Origin: Candidatus Puniceispirillum sp.
GTDB lineage: Bacteria; Pseudomonadota; Alphaproteobacteria; Puniceispirillales; Puniceispirillaceae
Length of the DNA: 5,349 nucleotides
NCBI GenBank assembly: GCA_016778825.1
Contig: JADHOU010000113.1
Location: 1 to 5,349 of the forward strand
Direction: 5' to 3'
How positions within the stretch are numbered: the stretch's first letter is position 1; the number at the start of each line of letters is the position of its first letter. Both the position numbers and the translations under genes were made by a program. Under the pieces are notes generated by a model. That model did no database searches, had not been told where the DNA came from, and was given only the letters and a program-made list of their open reading frames with translations. Below are positions 5,172 through 5,349 of this stretch, piece by piece.

Positions 5172-5349
5172 ATGGAAAATTCAGCTGACAAGATGCAGGT
5201 TGATCTGCTGGCGAAAACCGGAATGCTTATCGAGGCGCTTCCGTTTATGCGCCGCTATTCTGGCAAAACCATCCTGATTAAATTTGGCGGCCATGCGATG
5301 GGCAAGGCTGATTATGTGAATGCGTTTGCCGCCGATATCGCTTTGCTGG
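5172..5349 (+). CDS. argB: Acetylglutamate kinase, N-terminal part (cut by window edge)
   Basis: Second enzyme of arginine synthesis, phosphorylating N-acetylglutamate with ATP in the cytosol. Only 59 residues are in the window. They match the family start: a helix with LLAKTGMLIEALPFMRRYSG, then the first strand and glycine loop KTILIKFGGHAMG (32-44), which contributes to ATP phosphate binding, followed by a segment ending FAADIALL. Start choice: ATGs at 5145, 5166 and 5172 share the frame. AAAGG (5159-5163) is eight bases from 5172 but only two from 5166 and downstream of 5145, so 5172 is preferred. argB downstream of engB is a common alphaproteobacterial arrangement. The long N-terminal helix resembles the arginine-feedback-sensitive hexameric type, which is inference from this segment only. 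Confidence 0.93.
   Translation, partial: MENSADKMQVDLLAKTGMLIEALPFMRRYSGKTILIKFGGHAMGKADYVNAFAADIALL

Noticed and set aside
1..5349. CRISPR array, insertion sequence or toxin-antitoxin pair
   Set aside because: No regularly spaced repeats, transposase frames, terminal inverted repeats or paired small genes were seen on either strand.

Overview
The window looks like chromosomal DNA of an alphaproteobacterium. The main evidence is the gene order rpmH-rnpA-yidD-yidC-engB-argB, all on the + strand, which is typical of that class. The protein sequences agree: the L34, RnpA, YidC and EngB forms are alphaproteobacterial in style, and YidC has Lys where E. coli has Arg in its hydrophilic groove. A marine SAR116-like lineage is possible from base composition and sequence style, but this is a guess; no species call can be supported by reading alone.

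Left flank (1-766). The first 604 bases hold the N-terminal two thirds or so of a tyrosine recombinase (phage/island integrase) on the minus strand, cut by the window edge before its catalytic residues. Just upstream, on the same strand, is a complete tRNA-Arg(ACG) gene with an encoded CCA end. An integrase starting 85 bases past a tRNA 3' end is the classic signature of an element integrated at that tRNA. The window therefore probably shows the right-hand boundary of an integrative element that continues off the left edge. The 85-base gap contains two perfect DNA palindromes.

Middle (767-1720). A 290-base stretch without a convincing gene separates the tRNA from gpt (xanthine-guanine phosphoribosyltransferase, purine salvage). 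gpt starts at 1057, not at the far-upstream TTG that leaves the frame open, and a sigma70-like promoter lies in between. The gpt-rpmH gap holds a strong promoter (TTGACA-N17-TATATC) for the next operon, preceded by a 12-base-period tandem repeat.

Core operon (1721-4990). rpmH (ribosomal protein L34), rnpA (RNase P protein), yidD (insertion factor), yidC (membrane protein insertase) and engB (ribosome-assembly GTPase) are tightly packed. rnpA/yidD and yidD/yidC overlap by ATGA, and engB starts inside the end of yidC. The set joins ribosome and RNA processing with membrane protein insertion.

Right edge (4991-5349). A 181-base gap with a small GC-rich hairpin and an orphan minus-strand reading frame precedes the start of argB (N-acetylglutamate kinase, arginine synthesis), which runs off the window. 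I found no clear novel multi-gene system; the most notable feature is the element boundary at tRNA-Arg.
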